This document shows positions 1-11,952 of a stretch of 64,000 nucleotides of DNA, piece after piece. This DNA comes from Pogostemon cablin (Eukaryota; Streptophyta; Magnoliopsida; Lamiales; Lamiaceae), in assembly GCA_023678885.1 (NCBI GenBank), contig CM042963.1:38567105-38631104 (forward strand), written 5' to 3'. Position numbers and translations under genes: made by a program. Under the pieces are notes generated by a model. The model did no database searches. It saw only the letters and a list, made by a program, of their open reading frames with translations, and was not told the origin of the DNA. Within the stretch, counting starts at the first letter, position 1. Every line of letters begins with the position of its first letter.

Positions 1-1038
1 ATTTGTCATTTAAAGAAACTGAATCACTGTTAAAAATTACAATGTGGGTAATATGGCCTATTCATAATGCAGCACTTGGCTACATGAAGTGAGTTGACTT
101 CCCTTTGAGATTAGTGACTATTTTATCTTTTTAGTAGTAATAAAAAAAATCGATATAACATGTCTCTATATTAGCACCTTAAATGAGGGACCCTTTTCCT
201 GCTGACATAAAAGTGATATATCCTAGTTATTGGAGATGTAACCACTTGATATCTGTTTGAGGAGCTGAGGGCATGGGTTAAGCTACGAACATTCATCTAC
301 CTTAATATGTTTAATTGGGTCATTTACCTGTGATCCTGTTTTCTAATTGCTTTTTTTCTTTTTTATGCCACGTGATTTCGTAATTTATTTGTGTTTGCTT
401 AGTATGCTGTTCTCTGTCCATTGCCTTAGTGTTATTTAAATTGGGATTCACACTTGAGCCTGTATGTTTTGGAACATTAAAAAAAAAAAAAAGAGTAATG
501 TGTTTTGATTGGCTTACACGATCTTTCCTCATGCAGTGCCATCTTAGTGAGACTCTATTCAAGAACCCAGATCTTGGGCTGCGTAGATTGAGGACAGATT
601 TTAATGCTCTGTTTAAGCTCCGTTTTGTTATGTTCACCGAGTAAATCTTAGCCAGTTATCTAGAATATTTGATGTGGTGCTACACACATCTCTGTGCCAG
701 AAAATTAGTTTTGAATGACTGATTGTGTAGAATGTTTGTTTTATTTTGAATTACGGTCGAACAGGGTCACTTGGATTTGGTTAACTTGCTTTTGATCTCC
801 TGTGTCTTTGAAACCATTGTAATACTGAATTGTGTAGAATGGAAAAGATGTCACAAGTGTGTTTCTGAGATGGTGGACGTCATTCTTTTTTATGTACTAT
901 GTAAATATGTATGCAGGTGTTGCACTCTTTTCATTGAAACATCAAATCGGGTCTGTTTTTATCAAACTACTATCCCGAGTCTCAACCAAATACGAATCTG
1001 TTGGTTTGGTTCGATTTTTGCATTTTTTGCTTGTGAAA
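1..1038. other. Left-edge stretch without a confident gene
   Basis: No complete gene is recognisable. The interval contains the likely 3' UTR of the minus-strand carboxylesterase at its right side and a possible last exon of an upstream plus-strand gene (see 537-644). The rest is moderately AT-rich single-copy-looking DNA with a short poly-A tract near 480-492. Confidence 0.4.
537..644 (+). CDS. Possible terminal exon of an upstream gene
   Basis: A good acceptor (pyrimidine-rich stretch ending in ATGCAG at 531-536) is followed by 35 open codons that begin Cys-His-Leu-Ser-Glu-Thr and end at a TAA at 642-644. The reading has ordinary amino-acid composition, unlike the flanking shadows. No family is recognised and the upstream exons would lie outside or be unrecognised, so this is a weak inference from splice-site and codon appearance only. 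Confidence 0.22.
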   Translation, partial: CHLSETLFKNPDLGLRRLRTDFNALFKLRFVMFTE

Positions 1039-1953
1039 TCACAGGCTTTGCATGAAAGTGGACATCTGCATTTGAAGCAAACAAGCAGCCTCTGACTCAG
1101 GAACCCATGCTTGAAAGACATGCTTTTCTTCCTCAGCTTCTATCAAACTCACTCTCTTCACACCTCTTTTCTTCAAGAATTCTGCATACATTACTCCCCT
1201 CTCTTTCAAGAAATCCATCCCTGCAACGAACACCACCACCGCCGGGAACAGCCCCCACTCCGCCTCGCCGTTTTCAAAGTTACACCAGTGAAAGTCACGG
1301 TCTGACCCTTCTGGTAGACACAGCCTCCAAAACATATCATTCATGGCTACCTCATGAGCGGATTTCTCCTCCATCTCCAGCTCCGTCCTCCCCTCGCTTT
1401 CGAAAAATGGATGAATGGGTATCAACCCTTTAACCCTAATATTAGAAATGCTGGTTTCCATGAGTTCTATAGTGACATGGTTAGCTACATTACCACTGGC
1501 GCTGTCACCTGAGAGGAAGATGCTTGAAAGGTCAGCATTGTGAAGCCACGGCTCTGAGGTTGAGCTCAACCATTCGAGTGCACTAAAACAGTTGTCGTAA
1601 TCTGTTGGGAGCTTGTTTTCCGGTGCAAGTCGGTAGTCCACAGACAAGACAATAGCTTGGGCTGTGGCTGACAAGTTTCCCAAGAAAACATGATAGCCCA
1701 GCCAAGTGGTTGAGTCGATACAGAATCCACCACCGTGAAAGTAGAGCAACACCGGAAGTAGTGGCGGAGGATCGGATACATGATGAGGTATGAAGATCCT
1801 GGGCAGAATTGGTTTGGTGGGGTGGATTGTTACATTCTTTGACTTGTATTTTTGGGATATGTTGGAGCATTGGTCTGTTTGAGGGGCAAAACGTTTGATG
1901 ATGCCATCGGAGAAGACTTGGATGAATCCAGGTGCTTCTGCAACTAATGACAT
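1039..1953 (-). CDS. Plant carboxylesterase (CXE family, alpha/beta hydrolase)
   Basis: Intronless gene for a 304-aa serine esterase of the plant CXE family (alpha/beta-hydrolase fold 3, the HSL-like group that also gave rise to the GID1 receptors). Numbered from the chosen Met, the oxyanion-hole motif HGGG lies at 73-76, the nucleophile motif GDSASG has Ser151, the acid is Asp247 in AGMDFL, and the base is His278 in EKHVF, so the triad is intact. The nucleophile elbow has Ser where most relatives have GDSAGG. An in-frame ATG at 2001 would add 16 residues. I prefer the Met at 1953 because family members usually start MSLVAE-like directly before a GFIQVFSDG-type stretch. The protein is probably cytosolic, with no signal peptide. 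Substrate unknown; it resembles the CXE17-like branch, but I cannot fix orthology. Confidence 0.9.
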   Translation of the reverse strand: MSLVAEAPGFIQVFSDGIIKRFAPQTDQCSNISQKYKSKNVTIHPTKPILPRIFIPHHVSDPPPLLPVLLYFHGGGFCIDSTTWLGYHVFLGNLSATAQAIVLSVDYRLAPENKLPTDYDNCFSALEWLSSTSEPWLHNADLSSIFLSGDSASGNVANHVTIELMETSISNIRVKGLIPIHPFFESEGRTELEMEEKSAHEVAMNDMFWRLCLPEGSDRDFHWCNFENGEAEWGLFPAVVVFVAGMDFLKERGVMYAEFLKKRGVKRVSLIEAEEEKHVFQAWVPESEAACLLQMQMSTFMQSL

Positions 1954-2170
1954 TGTGATTATGTGATTGGGAAGTTGTTTGTAAGGTAATCTAATAAGCA
2001 TGCATTGTTGGTGGATGGTGTTTACATCATGAGAAAAATAAACTTGAAAACAATATTAAAAAAGTATGAAAAAAGGAGGGTTTGTTTGGTTGATGGTGGG
2101 TATATCATGGGAAAAATCAAGTTACGAAAAATACTACTCTTATTTCTTAATAAAAAAAAACAATACTAAT

Positions 2171-2180
2171 AAAAAAAAAA
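2171..2180 (-). terminator. Pol III terminator of the tRNA-Arg gene
   Basis: A run of ten A on the plus strand is a T10 run on the minus strand, starting 7 bases after the discriminator base of the tRNA gene. This is a typical RNA polymerase III stop signal. Confidence 0.75.
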
Positions 2181-2186
2181 CATTAT

Positions 2187-2259
2187 CGCGCCAGGTAGGG
2201 GTCGAACCTACGACTTTCTGCTTAGGAAACAGACGCTCTATCCACTGAGCTACAGGCGC
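2187..2259 (-). tRNA. tRNA-Arg (anticodon CCT)
   Basis: A 73-nt cloverleaf on the minus strand including the discriminator G. The acceptor arm GCGCCTG pairs with CTGGCGC apart from one U-U mismatch. The D-arm contains the A-box AGCTCAGTGGATAGAG. The anticodon stem TCTGT/GCAGA closes the loop TTCCTAA, giving anticodon CCT, which reads AGG. The T-arm holds the B-box GGTTCGACCCC. No intron and no encoded CCA, as expected for a plant nuclear tRNA. A T10 terminator follows. The gene sits between the carboxylesterase and RDR6. Confidence 0.96.
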
Positions 2260-3105
2260 TAGTTGTTATTTGACCACTTTAATTAATTAAATATATATTC
2301 AATTAATAGAATTGTATATTCCATTGCTAGGATGCTACGTCTCCCTCTTACCGTCTTACGTCTGTTCCTGTGTTTTTGGTTTTTAATAGCTCTTATATAA
2401 ATATATAATTGAAAAAAAAAAAAACTGTTATTAAGAAAAAATTCAGTGTAAATTGCATTTTTAATTATAGCAGTTAAATAAGTGTCATTTAAATGATCAC
2501 GAGAGACAAAGTTGGGTTAGAGGTTAGAACCCACGATTTCTTGGAGGGATAGTAGGGTTGTTCATGGAAAAAATAATAATAATAAAATTTTGATAACTAT
2601 TATTTTTTTTTTAAATTGTTTAATGACTTATGAATAGAATGCAAATCATTAATTAATACTATTATTAATAATCTTAATCTTACAATTAATATTTTATCAA
2701 AAAAAATAAAATAATAATTTTGTAGATGGAGTCACCACATTTTTCTTGAAAAATTTTACATGTTATATTTCATTTAGTCTTTCTTATTATATTTACCATT
2801 AATATTTAAAATAGTTAATAATAATTAGTTTTAATATATTTGGGCTATTCAATAAAAAATAAAGTAATTAAATTAATTTTTAAAAGTAAAAGGAAAAAAA
2901 ATGTGACTACTAATAATAACTAATAAGTTTAATATTTTGTGATATAATTAATTTATTTATTATAGCACATCACTTCCTCTTTTTTATTATTAGAATATTC
3001 ATCTTTTTAACACGATAAAATTTAAATATATACATTTAATAATAAAAATATAATAAATTAAAAAATCTATTTTTTAAATAAAGATATTACACATAACAAA
3101 ATTCT
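2260..3105. other. AT-rich intergenic DNA
   Basis: Strongly AT-rich, many short A and T runs, no open frame with coding character and no RNA gene. I see nothing functional in it. Confidence 0.6.
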
Positions 3106-3330
3106 TACTCCCCCGTCCCGTCCAAATGGTGCATTTTGCATTTTGTACGTGGATTAAGGAGTATTATTATTTAATGTGTAGTGTGTAGTTGTATTAGTGG
3201 GAGTGTGGACCCATATTTTAATTGTATTAGTAGGTATGTGGGACCCATGTGTATAAAAAAGGAAAGGGGACCATTTGGGTGGGACGCCCAAAATAAAAAA
3301 AGAGACTATTTGGGTGGGTTGTAAGGAGTA
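3106..3330. mobile_element. Stowaway-like MITE
   Basis: Begins TACTCCCCCGTCCCGTCC and ends near AAGGAGTA at 3330, with the internal signature seen in the other copies of the window (GTAGTTGTATTAGTGGGAGTGTGG and the GGGACCCATGTGTAT-like block). Flanking TA fits the Stowaway (Tc1/mariner) target. The right terminal repeat is worn (TTGTAAGGAGTA instead of GACGGAGGAAGTA). Confidence 0.7.
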
Positions 3331-3373
3331 TTATACACCGGAGAACAAAGTTATTTTATAGTAGTATAAAATT

Positions 3374-3534
3374 ACGGGTTATTCTGGGTGCACCTAGAGG
3401 TTATAGACTATAATTTAGGGTTAGTTATTTTTTATTTTTAAAATTTTAATTATTTAATTTTGATCAAAAGTAGTTATTAATTAACATTTTAATCTAAGAG
3501 ATTAACTAGGTACACCGATGCGCCCTAATTATAC
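3374..3534. repeat. Possible small inverted-repeat element
   Basis: The left arm (ATTCTGGGTGCACCTAG) and the reverse complement of the right arm (TTAGGGCGCATCGGTGTACCTAG) resemble each other around an AT-rich core. This may be a MITE remnant. No clear target duplication was found. Confidence 0.3.
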
Positions 3535-3761
3535 TCTAAAATTACATTACATTTGTTACAGATTCTAATTGATGAATTAAAACGCACTTTACAACAAGTG
3601 AAGAGTTAAATTTGTATATCCTCCTATTCCTAAATTAAACACTTTATGAAATTTTCTTTTTTATTTTTATAAAGATACTTAAAAATGGCATTCAAACAAA
3701 CATATTTTCTGCGTTCTTTTTGTACCTTGGAATAACAAAACCATTCCCGCGAATAACCCCA

Positions 3762-3822
3762 CCCCCCCCCCCCCCCCCCCCAAACCCAACCCCCACACCC
3801 CACACCCACCCACACACCCCTC
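3762..3822 (+). repeat. Poly-C tract and C-rich flank
   Basis: Twenty consecutive C at 3762-3781 followed by a CCCAACCCCCACACCCC-type low-complexity stretch to about 3822. It lies shortly upstream of the inferred RDR6 leader exon. The exact length is likely to vary between alleles and to be error-prone in sequencing. Confidence 0.85.
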
Positions 3823-4012
3823 CATAGGAGGAAAGAAAACGAAAATCGAAAAGAGTAAACTTCTTTGATACTCATCCTATTGTCACTTTCTACTCTCACT
3901 TTACTTGACTCTTCAGTTTATAGTCTTCTTACGATTCTCCATCTGCTTCAGTTCACTTGACCACTGGCGAATAGAGGGCGGCCTTCGTTGATCGTGTAGT
4001 GAAGGGAAAGAG

Positions 4013-5129
4013 GTATCTGGGCTCTCTGTGAATTGCTAGTTTCCTATTTTTCTTTGGGGGTTTTCTTTTTTTTTTTTTTAACTGAATAATCGCTTCATTC
4101 TCAGTCCTTTATGTGAAAATGAATTGTCGACATTTCAATATTCTTCTGTGGATGATGTAGTTATACCCTGCAAAACACATTTATCTGTGAATTAGTACAT
4201 TTAAGATCCAATGCACAGTGGAATTAACATACAGTGGTTCGTCTTTCGTCTTATATATCATCTATTCAAAATCCGAACCCTTTACAACGGAAAAACAATG
4301 GATGGAAAGATTTAGACCCTTGATCTTCAATGAGAATTACCAATTATTCTTGTGCAAAAACTCTGTAGCTTAGCAATTTTTCCCCTTTTCTTGTTCCATT
4401 TAATTATGGAGATCTTTAGTTTGGTTGAGTTACGTTGTATATGAATATGCCTGGCTGGTCTTATTTTTGTGTTGTCAAATTCTTTTTTGATGCTATGTGT
4501 TGAGCATGTATTGATGATGCTTCCTCTGCTTAGTTGTCTGTAGTTTTAATTTTATGTGGGCATAAAATGCTCGTTTAGTGAAAGTTGACATGATAATATT
4601 GTTTGGGTACAGAGGACTTAAACATAAAATTTCCCCGAATTATATATCTTCAATGTAATATCTGATCTGCTTATTTTGAAACTGGTTCTTTCAAAGCGCT
4701 TCAGTTCTTTTGTTGATTTTTATTGGAACTATAAACTTAACGCAACTAATTTATTGTCAGAATAGATATTATTGGGTCAATTCTAGGAGACACGATGCAA
4801 TTTACATACACTGTTAGGTGGGGAAGGTGCAGATTCTAAATGTTCTGGATTAGAGATGGATTGAGTATGAAAAGCCATTTGTGATCTATATTTACAATAT
4901 GTGTTCAAATGTGCATGTTATTTTTTTTATTCAACTGCTGTTTGTTGGCTTTTATAATATTCTCTGAGTTTTCCTGCTATGTAATGCACTGATTCAATTC
5001 ATGCTTAAGTTTTATGAGCGTAGACTAGTCCCTACATGGCTTTGATGGTGGTCCATTCTTGCTGATATTCACATTATTTAAAGTCCATCCAATGTACATT
5101 GAATGCTATATAAACTTTTTCTTTCTCAG
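4013..5129 (+). other. Inferred 5' UTR intron of RDR6
   Basis: A donor (GAAAGAG then GTATCT, GT at 4013) and an acceptor (TTTTTCTTTCTCAG ending at 5129) would remove 1117 nt and bring a leader exon (about 3890-4012) to 20 nt before the ATG at 5150. The interval has no coding frame and is T-rich like a plant intron. This is inferred from splice signals alone. Confidence 0.5.
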
Positions 5130-5149
5130 ATTTTTTTGTGACTTCTACA

Positions 5150-8100
5150 ATGGGATCTGAGGTGGATGACAAAGAAATGGTTGTCACTCAAATTAGTGTG
5201 GGAGGGCTAGAAAATAATGTCACCGCCAAGATGCTTTTGGAATTCTTTGAAGATAAAATTGGACTTGTCTGGAGGTGTCGATTAAAGACTTCTTCAACCC
5301 CCCCAGAGTCATATCCAAATTATGAGGCTGATACTGATTGCGTGCTCAGAAAGAATGATTATTCAAAGGTTGTACCTCATGCATTTGTGCATTTTGCTGT
5401 TGCACGTTCAGCAACATTGGCATTAGAAGATGCATGTCGTGGAGAGCTTATATTTGGCCGGAAACCTTTAAAGGTTAGTTTGGGTCCGCAAAATCCTTAC
5501 TGCTTGAGGGAGAGGAGAAGAACTACAACACCATACAAACTAGCTGATGCCTCAGTGGAAATTGGAGTAATGAGGAGCAAGGATGAGTTTGTTGTTCATT
5601 GGAGGGGGCCTCAAAGTGGAGTTGATTTTCTTGTTGATCCATTCAATGAGACTTGCAAATTACATTTCACAAGGGATACTGCATTCTCTTTTAAAGGTGA
5701 TGCCAGATGTGCTGTGATAAAGTGCAACTTCAAGATTGAATTCTTGACACGAGAAATCAATGAGATAACATGCCTAAGAAGTTTGACTTCTATGGTAGTC
5801 ATGTTTCAGCTTGCATCATCACCCTTTCTTTACTACAGAACTGCTGACGATGACATTGAAGAGCAAGTGCCATTTGATTTGCTGGATGATGATGATCCAT
5901 GGATCCGTACAACAGATATTACTCCAAGTGGTGCGATTGGTAGGTCCAACATGTACAGGATTTCTCTCCGACCACGGAGCATTCCACATTTAGAAAAGGC
6001 CTTGAAATATCTTGAGACGCGGAGGGTGCGAATTTCTCGTGCAAGTACAATAGGGAAAGAGCAATTCCAGTTGCAGGATGAACCAGACTTTGGGGTTCCA
6101 TTGTCAGATCCTTTTCTATGTTTGCAGTACAAGGAAGGTCTATCCTTCAATATTATGTTTTTGTTGAATGCTGTCTTGCACAAAGGTATTATTAATCAGC
6201 ATCAGTTGTCAGAAAGGTTTTTCATTATATTGAGAAGTCAGACTGAGGAGCTAAATACAGTTTCACTTAAGCACATGTGTTCCTACAAGCATCCTGTTTA
6301 TGATGCAGTCAAGGCCTTGGAATCTGTTCAGAAATGGCTGATGAAAAACCCCAAGCTCCTTGAGAGACCACGTGAGATGGATGATGTTGTTGAAGTACGA
6401 AGATTGATCATCACTCCATCTAGAGCTTACTGTCTTCCACCAGAAGTGGAATTATCAAACAGAGTGCTGAGGAATTACAGAAACGTGGCTGACAAATTCC
6501 TAAGAGTTACTTTCATGGATGAAGCAATGCAAACTCTTAATAAGAATGTCCTCACCTACTATCCTAGTCCTATTGTTAGAGAGAGTACCTCGATCTCCAA
6601 CCAACAAAGGACCACCATGTTCAAACGGGTAAATGATATTTTAACAAGTGGATTCTATTTGTGTGGTCGGAAGTACTCTTTTTTAGCATTTTCTTCAAAT
6701 CAACTAAGGGACCGTTCGGCCTGGTTTTTTGCTGAAGACATGAACATTAGGGTCAACAACATTAAGGATTGGATGGGAAAGTTTTCCAATCGTAATGTTG
6801 CGAAGTGTGCTGCAAGAATGGGACAGTGCTTCTCTTCAACTTATGCTACCATTAATGTCCCATCATCAGAAGTCAACCCTGACCTCCCTGATATAGAGAG
6901 AAACACTTATGTATTCTCTGATGGAATTGGTATGATGTCTCCAGAACTTGCCATGGAAGTTGCAGAGAAATTGCAGCTAACTAAGAACCTGCCCTGTGCA
7001 TATCAGATCAGATATGCAGGTTACAAAGGCGTCATTGCAAGTTGGCCTGACTTAACTGATAGAGCCCGCTTATGTCTTAGACTAAGCATGAAGAAATTTG
7101 ACTCAAATCATACGATTCTTGAGATTTGCTCTTGGACCAGATTCCAACCTGGTTTTATGAATCGTCAAATAGTCACACTTCTCTCTGCATTGGAAGTTCG
7201 GGATGAGGTTTTTGGGAGAATGCAAGAAATGATGGTTTCAAGACTTGGTCTGATGCTTGAAGACACAGACATGGCTTTTGATGTTCTTACCGCTTCATGT
7301 TCTGATCAAGGGAACACAGCAGCGCTAATGTTGGCAGCTGGGTTTATTCCACAAAATGAACCTCATTTACGAGGAATGCTCACGAGCATAAGGGCTGCAC
7401 AGCTTGTAGACCTTAGAGAAAAAGCTCGAATTTTTGTACCTTCAGGAAGGTGGTTGATGGGCTGCTTGGATGAGCTTGGTGTACTTGAGCATGGTCAATG
7501 CTTCATCCAAGTATCAAACCCTTCCTTGGAAGATTGCTTTTTGAAGCATGGATCACAGTTTTCGGAGTCCAGAAAAAATCTTCAAGTGATAGAAGGCCTT
7601 GTGGTAATTGCAAAGAACCCCTGTCTTCACCCTGGAGATGTGCGTATTTTGCAGGCAGTTAAAGCTCCTAGTTTAGGCCATCTTTATGATTGTCTTGTCT
7701 TCCCTCAGAATGGAGATAGACCTCATACTAATGAAGCATCTGGAAGTGATCTCGATGGTGATCTCTATTTTGTCACATGGGATGAGAATCTTATTCCTCC
7801 TAGCAAGAGAAGCTGGACTCCAATGGAATATGCACCTGGGGAAGAAAATCGACTGCCACGAGATGTGACGCACTCGGTAATCACCTGCCTTATATAATTT
7901 TACTTTTGAAATCTTCCCTTCCGAAAATTTATGTGAAAGTGGTTATCTTATTATCATTCTGATGGTTTTGTCACTTGATCCTAGTTTTTTAACGTCATTC
8001 ATTATGTGCCTGGGAAGTTTTAGTTATGGCTCTGCTGTGATTTAATTCTCTTAAATGTTGATTATTTAACATATTATAGAGATATACTCCTATCATTTTT

Positions 8101-9134
8101 TTTCAAATCTGGTTTTGGATTTTTTATCCTTTATGATATGCTAACTGTTCAGATTTTCTACAGCATTCTTCTTGCCTATATCTTGACAAAGTTTTAGAGC
8201 ATTTGAGTTTCCGCGCACGATATAATTGGTATATGTTTAACGTGATTTACTTATGCAGGATATTATTGGATTTTTCACGAAGAATATGGTGACTGAAAGT
8301 CTGGGTGCTATCTGCAATGCCCATGTGGTTCATGCTGACATTAGTGAATATGGTGCATTGGATGAGAAATGCATCAAATTGGCCGAGCTTGCAGCGATTG
8401 CTGTTGATTTCCCTAAAACAGGAAAGCTTGTGACTCTGCCCTATGAACTGAAACCAAAATTGTATCCGGACTTTATGGGGAAAGAGGAACTTCAATCTTA
8501 CAAATCAACTAAGATATTGGGCAAGCTTTATCGGTCAGTCAAAGATGCTTATAACTCAGATTATGAAACTTCTCCTGAAATTGCATATCCATTGGAAAAC
8601 ATCTCATATGATCAAGACCTCGAGATTTCAGGTTCTGAAACTTTTATTGCTGATGCATGGAACAGCAAATGTTCGTATGATGGGCAACTGAATGGCCTCT
8701 TAGGACAATACAGAGTTAATAGAGAAGAGGAGGTTGTTACTGGACACATATGGTCCATGCCGAAATCAAGCAACAAAAAGCAAGGGGAGTTGAAGGAAAG
8801 GCTCAAGCAAGCCTATAGCACCCTAAGGAGGGACTACAGGAAAGTTTTTGAATACATTGGCCCAGAATTTGATCAGCTTTCTGATGATGAAAAGAATATT
8901 ATATATGAAAAGAAGGCATCAGCATGGTACCAGGTTACTTACCAGGAAAGTTGGGTAAAGAAGTGTAAGGAGTTGCATGATTTAGATGAATCGAGAACAG
9001 TGATGTTAAGCTTCGCTTGGATTGCTGCTGATTACCTTGCACGAATCAAAATTAGGCATAGAAGGATGGAAAATGGCATCTCCAAAACTAACCCCATTGA
9101 TTCTCTCTGCAGATACCTTGCTGATAAGATCTGA
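5150..9134 (+). CDS. RDR6: RNA-dependent RNA polymerase 6 (RDR6/SGS2/SDE1)
   Basis: Two coding exons, 5150-7876 and 8259-9134, joined in phase 0 across a 382-nt GT-AG intron (HS at the end of exon 1, DIIGFF at the start of exon 2). The product is 1200 aa, close to Arabidopsis RDR6. The first Met is the ATG at 5150; an upstream GTG in frame is not used as a plant start. An N-terminal RRM-like part (roughly 1-115, with HAFVHFA) is followed by the RDR core. The catalytic DLDGD is at residues 867-871 (7748-7762) within ASGSDLDGDLYF, so the active site is intact. RDR6 copies cleaved or aberrant RNA into dsRNA with SGS3, feeding DCL4/DCL2 for tasiRNA, phasiRNA and antiviral siRNA in cytoplasmic siRNA bodies. 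The C-terminal exon carries the clade-typical LYPDFMGKE and SWAWIAADYLAR-like (here SFAWIAADYLAR) segments. No frame break. It appears functional. Confidence 0.97.
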
Positions 9135-11061
9135 GCAGGTTCCGATAATCCTTTGGTACAGGCTCTGATTTCCTTTTTTCTTCTTGTATGGCTGTTAGGC
9201 CACTCTGCCGCTTTTAGAATATCAGTATCTGCCCTGCACAAAACCAAATTTTGCATGGGCATGCTGGTTTCGTCTACCCTTTTATTTTATCAGTGTTGTT
9301 TTGTTCTCATCAGGTTCTTTCTACTTACTGTTATTGTGGAAATATTGCCGAGTACAATAATAATGTTACTTTCTTCAGCATTTTTTTGAATGGTTTTATA
9401 TCGTTTGGATTTGCCTTGTTAGCATACTGTTTAATGCCTTCTACCTTGTCATGTATTTAATATCTTCATAGAACAGTTTCATACTCAGAATTTTTTCAGA
9501 ATTTGCTTCTAGATAAAGTTGCATCTTACCAATAACTTTTAGTTTCATTCTAAATAAGAATTAAGTTTGATTTTGTGGTGGAGTATGTATTTTTTTGGTA
9601 TTCTAATTTGTTAGCACTGCAGTTTAAGAAAAGTGTAATTATTCACGGGGGTAAACAAGTACAGTGGAATTTCTTTTCAAGAGATGGATAGCCCCAACAT
9701 GGATTACTACCTCAGAGGTATGTGAAGTTATAGAAAGCCCTTCTGGATTCTGGTGTGAATATAACTGTCATAAATGCATACATTTATGTACAATCAAGCA
9801 TCTGCTTTCATCTACCATCTTGAAAATAGCTTACTAGAGCTAATCAGCATTGATGATCAACCAACCAATTCCTGTGAGTCTGTGACAGTTAGTGTCATGA
9901 TGTATGAAGAATGTGTACCAATAAGTGTAGGCCACATGGCGTATTCTTCTTTCAGAATCCAAAATGCACTTGTAGCTTGGATATTCTAAGCCATACGAAA
10001 AGTCAAACCTTAGTTGAAGTGGGGCAGAAACTTTTATTGCTACCAATCCTCAAATGTACTAACAGACAGTTGGAAGACTCCACTCTGTCAACCCTGTTGC
10101 TCCCCTTTGAAGAAAGCACTACTTACACTGAATATGACTTGTTCCAAACAGAGAATCGTCAATATGTGGAGATGTGCTTTTTTCTTTCATCTTGCATCCT
10201 GCATTTTGTTACTCTGCTTTCTTACCCTATGCAGAAACCGGACTTTTTGTTTAATCTGCTCTTTAGATTATAGGGTGAACCAGTGATTATGCCAAACAAA
10301 AGTGCAAGAAGTAAGAAGTTAGGGAAAACTAGTTCAATGGTTGTGCAATAAAAAACTTGTTACAGTAACTTAAGTACACATTATAGGGAACTTAGTATGT
10401 GGACTACTTTTAAATAGTGAGCGGATGTCTGCATGACACGTGGCATTTGATAAACAAATGAAGTTAACACCACAGAAATGTTACTAAATCCTTTCCCAAT
10501 GTTGTTATGTGAATATGTACTTATTATGATGCATTTTTATCTTGATTGCTATCATGATTGATCTCTTGACTTAAAAACTATAGTGTGTTAAAAACTTTCT
10601 GCTGTTTGAGTTCATTGCAAACATGAAGGTGAGTGCATGTGCTTGAGACCTGTTACTTTGGACCTCTTTGTCCAGTCATATGCCTCTATTTTTCTTCTTT
10701 TAGTCATGTAAATCCATGTTTGGACTAGAATGTACTTCTTGAGTAGTTGCAGCACATTGCAACTTGTAATATACAAACACAGAATCTACCAGGAACTGAT
10801 ACATATAAGCTTGCATTCATTATTCTCTTGGTTATCACAACTGGTAAAAAAATGTTTCTGTCACATCATGCCTTTGATCAACTTCTATTAACATGTCTGT
10901 AGTGCATAGTAGTATATGTAAGAGTTAATACATTTTCTTATTCCAGTAGAATTTAGCTGTACACAGTTGGTTATGAGATGCAGGGAGTGAACCTATTCCA
11001 GCTATGTCGGTTGAAAGACGACGGAGGCCCCTTGAAAGTCTTGAGTTTCAGAATAAACTGT
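9135..11061. other. RDR6 3' UTR and intergenic DNA
   Basis: Tail-to-tail spacer between RDR6 and the ERF gene. The first few hundred bases are the probable RDR6 3' UTR. Several short open frames occur (for example around 9.15-9.46 kb and 9.9-10.3 kb) but none has coding character. No transposon terminus was recognised. Confidence 0.55.
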
Positions 11062-11803
11062 TTAACCCTTGCCTACATTTTGCTCATTTGGAAGTGAAGT
11101 TGTTGAACCATTCCAATACAGCAGCTCTTCCACCATTTGAAGAGCAACTCTGTTCTCTTCATCCATGGGGACACCAACTTCATCGACTTCTGATGATGTC
11201 GACCCTGATGACACGGACGGGGAGCACTCGCTGGACGGCTGCTTCTTGAGCTCCACTTTCATCACCCAGTGCGAGCCGGAGTGCCTCCCGGCTCGCTTCT
11301 GCCACACTCCCAAGTTAGAATTGTCGTTGTCGAGCCTTAAACAGGTGATGGAAGGAGCTGGAGTCTTGCAGCATTTCTTCAGCTTTGCTCCGAGGATATC
11401 CGAGAGAGACGTGGGGAACAGGGAAGAAGACTCCATAGCTTGGGCGGAGTCGTTGTCCGTTATGGGGAAGTTGGTCCTCGCATTGTGTCCGTTCATTAGA
11501 ACAGCTGCTTCATCATATGCCTTTGCTGCTGCTTCCGCTGTTTCGAAAGTCCCCAGCCATATCCTCTTCTTCCTACACACACACAGATCATTAAAAGCAG
11601 CTAACAAGTACGTACATTTGAACACTAGTGAATGAATAAGTGGTTCTTGAAATCTCTCTCTCATATATTATGGTGTGGGGGGGTGGTTAATGAGGGTGGT
11701 GTTGTGGTGGTGGTTGAGCTTACAGTAAAGGATGGCGGATCTCTGACACCCAAGAGCCCCACTGGCGTTGCCTGACACCTCTGAACTTGTTTGATTGTAC
11801 CAT
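11062..11803 (-). CDS. SHN/WIN1-like: AP2/ERF transcription factor, SHINE/WIN1 clade
   Basis: Exon 1 is 11724-11803 and exon 2 is 11062-11572; the 151-nt intron splits the Leu codon after HPL and the phases close exactly (591 nt, 196 aa). Exon 1 encodes [19 protein letters not shown] and EIRHPLL. Exon 2 continues with [20 protein letters not shown], completing one AP2 domain (about residues 6-63). The later motifs [20 protein letters not shown] and the C-terminal [13 protein letters not shown] are the middle and C-terminal motifs of the SHINE group. Arabidopsis SHN1/WIN1 has the same exon structure and about 199 aa. These nuclear activators bind GCC-box-like DNA and switch on cutin and wax genes of the epidermis. 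Which SHN paralogue it is cannot be settled here. Convergent with RDR6. Confidence 0.94.
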
Positions 11804-11925
11804 GATTATGATGATGATGATGAAGAAGATTCTTATAGGTGAGGTGGTTAGTTGGGTGCATGAATGAATGAAAGGGAAGTCCAAAAGGTGGTAAAGAGTA
11901 TAAGTAGGGAGTAATGAGAGTTGTC

Positions 11926-11952
11926 GGTGGTGGTGGTGGTGGTGGTGGTGGT
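11926..11952. repeat. (GGT)9 microsatellite upstream of the SHINE gene
   Basis: Nine tandem GGT units (ACC on the gene's strand), 123 bp upstream of the start codon, so in the 5' UTR or proximal promoter. Length variation here could affect leader structure. That is inference only. Confidence 0.9.

Noticed and set aside
1107..1433. Plus-strand open frame antisense to the carboxylesterase
   Set aside because: Shadow of the minus-strand gene; Ser/Pro/Leu-rich low-complexity reading.
5138..5149. In-frame GTG upstream of the RDR6 ATG as a start
   Set aside because: Plant nuclear genes start at ATG. The stretch lies 9 bases after an inferred splice acceptor and the family N-terminus begins at MGSE.
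9153..10286. Small open frames after RDR6
   Set aside because: Poor composition, overlapping frames, no recognised motifs; more likely 3' UTR and spacer.
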